Program-made: the position numbers and the translations under genes
Notes under the pieces: model-generated
The model's input: the letters and a program-made list of their open reading frames with translations, nothing else
The model's database searches: none
Told to the model about the DNA's origin: nothing
Shown: piece after piece, positions 22,129-25,518 of the stretch
How the letters are laid out: every line of letters begins with the position of its first letter
Position numbering within the stretch: position 1 is the stretch's first letter
Source of the DNA: Phycisphaerae bacterium
GTDB lineage: Bacteria > Planctomycetota > Phycisphaerae > UBA1845 > UTPLA1
Direction of reading: 5' to 3'
NCBI GenBank assembly: GCA_016935885.1
Contig: JAFGQA010000312.1
Location: forward strand, 1-25,518
Length of the DNA: 25,518 bases

Positions 22129-22725
22129 CTAGATGTCGCCCGATACCGGGACTAGCCTTGTCGAACATCTATCCCTCTCGAAGATGTAGATCCTGTTCTT
22201 CTTGTCGCCTTGAATGCCAATCAGGTCGCGCCGCACGTCGCGCAGCCGTTCAAACGGCCGGTGGTCCATGTCGGTGTAATCGATCGACGGGGAGTAACCG
22301 GCCATCCGCGGCGCAACGACAGGCGGTGCGATCGGGGCGACCACGCGTGGCCGGGTGCCGGCGTCCTGGGCAACGTGATTCCCCGGCATGACCGGACTGC
22401 CCGTGGACCAGAACCTCGGCAGGAACGACATCGCAATGACCGCCGCTGCCGTCAGCACCGCGCCCGCGACGCCGATCCGCCATCTGTGGTATCCGCGAGA
22501 CGCGGCCGACGACTTCGCCAAGCCCAGGTCATACCGCAACGCCTCGGCCGCCAGCTTGTCAATCCGTTCGTATTCATCGAACAATGCCCGGGCCGCCTGG
22601 TCGCGGGCGAGGGCGCCCGCCAACTCCGCGCGCTCCTCGGCGTCGGCCTCGCCATCCAGACACCGGCAGATCAGCCGCTCGATTCGCTCATCAACGCCGG
22701 TCGGTTTGTCATCCGGAGCATTCAT
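22129..22725 (-). CDS. Membrane anti-sigma factor (putative)
   Basis: The product is 198 aa. Residues 1-80 form a cytoplasmic helical region (DERIERLICRCLDGEADAEERAELAGAL, RALFDEYERIDKLAAEAL) of the kind seen at the N-terminus of anti-sigma factors. One membrane helix lies at about 84-103 (IGVAGAVLTAAAVIAMSFLP), followed by a P/V-rich extracytoplasmic stretch and a C-terminal segment (NRIYIFERDRC). No clear HxxxCxxC zinc motif is visible. It starts 18 nt after the ECF sigma stop and precedes the PDZ protein by about 100 nt, so the three genes form a probable operon. Confidence 0.85.
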   Translation of the reverse strand: MNAPDDKPTGVDERIERLICRCLDGEADAEERAELAGALARDQAARALFDEYERIDKLAAEALRYDLGLAKSSAASRGYHRWRIGVAGAVLTAAAVIAMSFLPRFWSTGSPVMPGNHVAQDAGTRPRVVAPIAPPVVAPRMAGYSPSIDYTDMDHRPFERLRDVRRDLIGIQGDKKNRIYIFERDRCSTRLVPVSGDI

Positions 22726-22743
22726 CAGGTGTTCACGTTCCGC

Positions 22744-23319
22744 TCAATGGACACGCTCGGCCCCCCAGTCTCTCAGTGCCGATCGCAACAACCGCCGTGC
22801 CCGAACCAATCGCGTTTCTACGGTGTCCACCGGCAATGACATCGCCTCTCCGATCTGGGCATAGCTCCACGCCTCCACATGCCGCAGAATAAACGGCTCG
22901 CGATAGATCGCCGGCAAGCCCTGAATCGCCGCAAGGGCACGGTTGTACTCCTCCGCCCTGATCAGCGCCTTCGTCGGATCGACGGAGCCGCCAAGCCCGT
23001 TGCCAGCCTCCTCGAAGGCCACGCGGCGCCGACGCTGCCTGGCGGCCTTCAGCCCGGCATCGACGGCGGCGTTTCTCGCCATCTTGTACAGCCAGCTTCG
23101 CCAGCGGGCCGGATCGACCAGCGTGCCGATCTGCTGCCAGACCTTCGTCCAGACGTGCTGGACGATGTCGTCCACGGCCGAGGAGTTCCCAACCGTGGCG
23201 TAAACGACGTTGCGGACCCAGCGGTCATGGCGGCGCACGAAGGCATCCAGCGCGCTTCGTTCGCCACGCTGCGCCGCCGCGATCAGCTCGTGGTCGCCTG
23301 CGTCCGCGCTGAAAGCCAT
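22744..23319 (-). CDS. ECF RNA polymerase sigma factor
   Basis: The product is 191 aa from ATG 23319; the open frame reaches 23373, but the extra 18 residues are unsupported. Region 2: ELIAAAQRGERSALDAFVRRH, DDIVQHVWTKVWQQIGTL, WRSWLYKMARNAAVDAGL. Region 4: AIQGLPAIYREPFILRHVEAWS, YAQIGEAMSLPVDTVETRLVRARRLL. It is the first gene of the sigma/anti-sigma/PDZ operon. Such factors are usually released by loss of the cognate anti-sigma under envelope stress. I could not find a convincing autoregulatory promoter in the upstream 100 bases. Confidence 0.94.
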   Translation of the reverse strand: MAFSADAGDHELIAAAQRGERSALDAFVRRHDRWVRNVVYATVGNSSAVDDIVQHVWTKVWQQIGTLVDPARWRSWLYKMARNAAVDAGLKAARQRRRRVAFEEAGNGLGGSVDPTKALIRAEEYNRALAAIQGLPAIYREPFILRHVEAWSYAQIGEAMSLPVDTVETRLVRARRLLRSALRDWGAERVH

Positions 23320-23720
23320 TGCTGCGTCCACTCTACTTGGTAATGACGACGGAGGCCGAATGGTGCCTGTCAATTATTATCGTTTCGTGGGGCAAGAATG
23401 TTCGCGGCAGACCGGCCAACGCCAGCCGGATTGTGTTGACGCCGCGCCGCGACGCTTGTTGTCGGACTGTCACCGCGATTGAGCGATCCGCCAAACGACA
23501 AGCCGCGGGTGCCCGTTGTTCCAAGCATGTACATAAGCACTAACGGGCGAGCCGCCTCCGCTTGCCTGCACAGCAATGCTGATATAGCAGCCCGTGGTAA
23601 AATGGAAAACAGCGGTTCGGAAACGCCGTTCCTGACCGTGAAAACCACCGGCGAGACGCCGGTGCCACAGTTTTGCCACGGGCTGATAGGCCATTCGTGC
23701 ATGATCGGCTGGAAACCACC
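23320..23720. other. Intergenic region upstream of the ECF operon
   Basis: These 400 bases lie between the prenyltransferase stop and the ECF sigma start, both minus strand. It contains a half family B repeat (23644-23675). Short frames crossing it are not supported. Control sequences for the ECF operon should be in the 23320-23500 part. Confidence 0.55.
23644..23675. repeat. Family B repeat, half copy
   Basis: ccaccggcgagacgccggtg followed by ccacagttttg matches the right arm and 3' flank of the copy at 12077-12105. The left arm is missing, so this is a truncated element. Confidence 0.75.
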
Positions 23721-24686
23721 TCACAGGTGTGGCGAAGGCGCGTCAGCGCCAGCGGGCTGCGACGCGGGCGGCGTACCCGGATAGCGGAGACGCGGGAGGT
23801 AGCCTTCGATTCGATCGCCTTCGAAAACGAAGCCGAGCGTCATGACCGTCCACAGGACGGCCGTCAGCAGGAATGGTCTGTCCCTGATGAGGACGTCCGT
23901 GGGTCCGGTGCGCTGGCCGCGTCCGATAACCATGGCGTAACGAAAGATGGCGTAGAAGACCAGGGGCGTGGTAAAGACCATGGACCGCGGCGACGGGGTG
24001 TTAGGATCGAGTGTGTACAGCAGGAACGTAATCACGGCGATGCCGCCGGTCGTGGAGAGCAACTGGGTCAGCAATTCCGGCGAGTAGGCGGCCAGTGTGG
24101 CCCGGTGCGATGCGGCCTGCTCTACATCCTGCATCGTCGCCAACTCGCACCGGCGCTTGCCGAAACCCAAGAACAGGCACAGGGTGAACGTACAGATGAC
24201 CAGCCAGGCGGACACATCGACCTCGATCGCCTGGGCGCCCGCCAAGGCCCGGAGGACGAACCCGATCGCGATCAGGATCACGTCCAGGATCACACGTTGC
24301 TTGCCCCAGACGGTATAGATGAAGTTCAAGACGAGGTAGCCGGTGGCCGTGACGGCAAAGCCCTGGGGCATCATTGCCGATGCCGCCGTCCCGGTGACTG
24401 CCAGGACGACTGCGATGCCCCCCGCCGCGCCGGGCGAGATCGCCCCGCTGGCTACGGGCCGCAGCCGCTTGGTGGGGTGCTTGACATCCTCGCGGTGATC
24501 GAGAACGTCGTTGAAGGCGTACACGGCTCCCGAAAGCAGGCAGAAGATCCCGAAGGCCGCGACGGCGAGGATGACGGCCTCAGCCTCCTCCTGCCTCGCG
24601 AAAACGAGCGCAGCAAAGACGAAGACGTTCTTCACCCACTGGGCCGGGCGGGTCAACTGGACAGCGGCGCGGACGGTACGGAGCAA
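23721..24686 (-). CDS. UbiA-family prenyltransferase (decaprenyl-phosphate phosphoribosyltransferase-like)
   Basis: The product is 321 aa from a TTG at 24686, chosen because AGGAGG lies 8 nt upstream and the protein begins with the usual LTRPAQWVKNVFVF. About eight or nine membrane helices are visible. The first Asp-rich motif is NDVLDHREDVKHPTKRLRP (Asn59-Pro77), the form typical of phosphoribosyl-decaprenyl-phosphate synthases rather than quinone-pathway enzymes. GFGKRRCEL (about 175-183) matches their second conserved loop. Family members join polyprenyl phosphate to phosphoribosyl pyrophosphate, a step toward decaprenyl arabinose or other lipid-linked sugars. The last ~20 residues (P/A/S-rich) come from a small palindromic stretch near 23735-23755. 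No other pathway gene is adjacent. Confidence 0.9.
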   Translation of the reverse strand: MLRTVRAAVQLTRPAQWVKNVFVFAALVFARQEEAEAVILAVAAFGIFCLLSGAVYAFNDVLDHREDVKHPTKRLRPVASGAISPGAAGGIAVVLAVTGTAASAMMPQGFAVTATGYLVLNFIYTVWGKQRVILDVILIAIGFVLRALAGAQAIEVDVSAWLVICTFTLCLFLGFGKRRCELATMQDVEQAASHRATLAAYSPELLTQLLSTTGGIAVITFLLYTLDPNTPSPRSMVFTTPLVFYAIFRYAMVIGRGQRTGPTDVLIRDRPFLLTAVLWTVMTLGFVFEGDRIEGYLPRLRYPGTPPASQPAGADAPSPHL

Positions 24687-24841
24687 GCGTGCGGCCTCCT
24701 GCGGACCGGAAGTCCAAGGTAACTTACGCCAATGGTACGCGCGGCGTCAAACCGGCCTCGGCTCGGCGTCTGTTGATCCGTGGTCGCGGTTGGGGGCTGC
24801 CCGAACGGCCTTCGTGCCATGGACGTGTGGCCGGCCTAGCT

Positions 24842-25345
24842 TCACGTCTCGTCCGCAGTCTTCAGATCGTCCGCAGTCCTCAGATCGCGGAGTCTGCGGG
24901 GACGGGCTCCGAGGGCCACCTGTCTCCCCTGGTTTGCCTTTGAGGGTGTGCGCTCTTCGGCGTTTAGCTTCCGATCGAGCTGGATCCCCAGGAGATATCG
25001 CCCGCGGCCCAGCGACTTGCACCGTCGGACGCAGCAACTGACGCGAACGGGTCGGCGGCCGATCGTCATGTAGGAGACGTACCCCCGCATCCCTACGTCC
25101 AGCTTCTCGTCGTACTCCAGGGCGAACCCACTCACCGACATGTCGAGCACCGGGCACTCGACGTATTCAACGAGGCCGGACGCGAGGTTCGGGGAGAAGC
25201 AGACGTGCACCCGATCGCAGGACTTCCTCGGGCTTCTGCGTCGGGAGCGAAGCGTCTGCGTGTCGCCGCCGCTCGATGTCTCCTGAGGGATGATCTTCGC
25301 CCCCAACGGCTCCCCATCCCATAGCGGAATCGATTCGTCGGCCAT
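24842..25345 (-). CDS. PilZ-domain-like protein
   Basis: The product is 167 aa from ATG 25345, preceded by a G-run (AGGGGGG) 5 nt upstream. The frame is open to 25501, but that part translates a family A repeat. Residues ~33-130 fit a PilZ fold: an R-rich start (RSRRRSPRK), then VLDMSVSGFALEYDEKLDVGMRG (the DxSxxG-type motif), and RPVRVSCCVRRCKSLGRGRYLLGIQL. PilZ domains bind cyclic di-GMP through the arginine motif and the DxSxxG motif; both are present here in recognisable form, so binding is plausible. The last ~15 codons include an 18-bp tandem duplication. It is upstream of the prenyltransferase by 155 nt on the same strand. Confidence 0.82.
   Translation of the reverse strand: MADESIPLWDGEPLGAKIIPQETSSGGDTQTLRSRRRSPRKSCDRVHVCFSPNLASGLVEYVECPVLDMSVSGFALEYDEKLDVGMRGYVSYMTIGRRPVRVSCCVRRCKSLGRGRYLLGIQLDRKLNAEERTPSKANQGRQVALGARPRRLRDLRTADDLKTADET
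24850..24885. repeat. 18-bp tandem duplication at the 3' end of the PilZ gene
   Basis: cgtccgcagtcttcagat (24850-24867) is followed directly by cgtccgcagtcctcagat (24868-24885), one mismatch. It gives the protein a repeated LRTADD/LKTADE end. Confidence 0.85.
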
Positions 25346-25411
25346 CGTGTCCCCCCTGCGTAGGATTGGCGGCCAGTGCTCCGTCGCACGCAAAGTCTCG
25401 GGTATAGCCGC

Positions 25412-25484
25412 GGGTGCCACTGGCAGCTTGTCTGCCAGTGCGGGGTCGGTGGTCACACTGGCGGGCAAGCCGCCAGTGGCACCC
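25412..25484. repeat. Family A repeat, short copy
   Basis: gggtgccactggcagcttg and tctgccagtg on the left pair with cactggcgggcaagccgcca and gtggcaccc on the right. The element is a near-complete inverted repeat with a loop near 25441-25453. It lies 67 nt upstream of the PilZ start. Confidence 0.85.
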
Positions 25485-25518
25485 ACATGCGTTGGCAACA
25501 CGTCATTTGAGCCGCGAC

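Noticed and set aside
20849..22132. Open frame of 427 codons on the plus strand
   Set aside because: It lies antisense to the PDZ gene, which has a signal peptide, a Shine-Dalgarno and domain content. The plus-strand translation matches nothing and is a product of high GC.
23673..24722. Open frame of 349 codons on the plus strand
   Set aside because: It is antisense to the UbiA-family gene, whose Asp-rich motif and ribosome site are clear.

Overview
The window is high-GC (about 60-65% in stretches I counted by hand) bacterial DNA. It has no rRNA or tRNA gene, no phage or transposase gene and no CRISPR array that I can see. Several things together suggest an uncultured Planctomycetota (Phycisphaerae-like) genome: many ECF-type sigma factors, a PDZ secretory protein encoded with an anti-sigma factor, a GAF-SpoIIE phosphatase, a POT transporter with a long C-terminal loop, and intergenic spaces packed with long GC-rich palindromes of several families. 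This assignment is inference from style, not from a marker gene.

Layout. 289-2423 (-): a class I methyltransferase, then a GAF-PP2C phosphatase. 2424-3151: a repeat-rich spacer and a 54-aa small protein (+). 3229-4248 (-): a lipoprotein with TPR-like repeats. 4773-5678 (+): an isochorismatase-like cysteine hydrolase. 5734-6063: a repeat cluster. 6090-8195 (+): a CstA-family transporter. 8276-8845 (-): a sigma-70 family factor with an 8-bp tandem repeat upstream. 9357-9524 (+): a tiny lipoprotein. 9536-13652 (-): a zinc-ribbon methyltransferase followed 7 nt later by a YdiJ-like FAD/Fe-S dehydrogenase. 13653-14126: a palindrome-filled spacer. 14127-14900 (+): a polysaccharide deacetylase. 15183-16242 (-): an ECF sigma factor and a small membrane protein. 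16594-18309 (-): a POT-type transporter. 19197-20189 (+): a divergent primary-type sigma factor with a good terminator. 20519-23319 (-): an ECF sigma / anti-sigma / PDZ protein operon. 23721-25345 (-): a PilZ protein and a UbiA-family prenyltransferase.

Functional themes are (i) transcriptional control, with four sigma factors, at least one membrane anti-sigma and one PP2C phosphatase of the kind that acts in partner-switching; (ii) uptake and oxidation of small organic acids or peptides (CstA, POT, YdiJ-like); and (iii) envelope glycan work (UbiA/DPPR-synthase-like, NodB deacetylase, methyltransferases).

The most unusual signal is the repeat ecology. At least four families of imperfect or perfect palindromes recur between genes. 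Three different palindromes also lie in frame inside the single YdiJ-like gene, each in a loop or domain linker, without breaking the reading frame. One family is MITE-like, with about 21-bp terminal inverted repeats, and one of its copies carries a nested 30-bp hairpin flanked by a 4-bp duplication.
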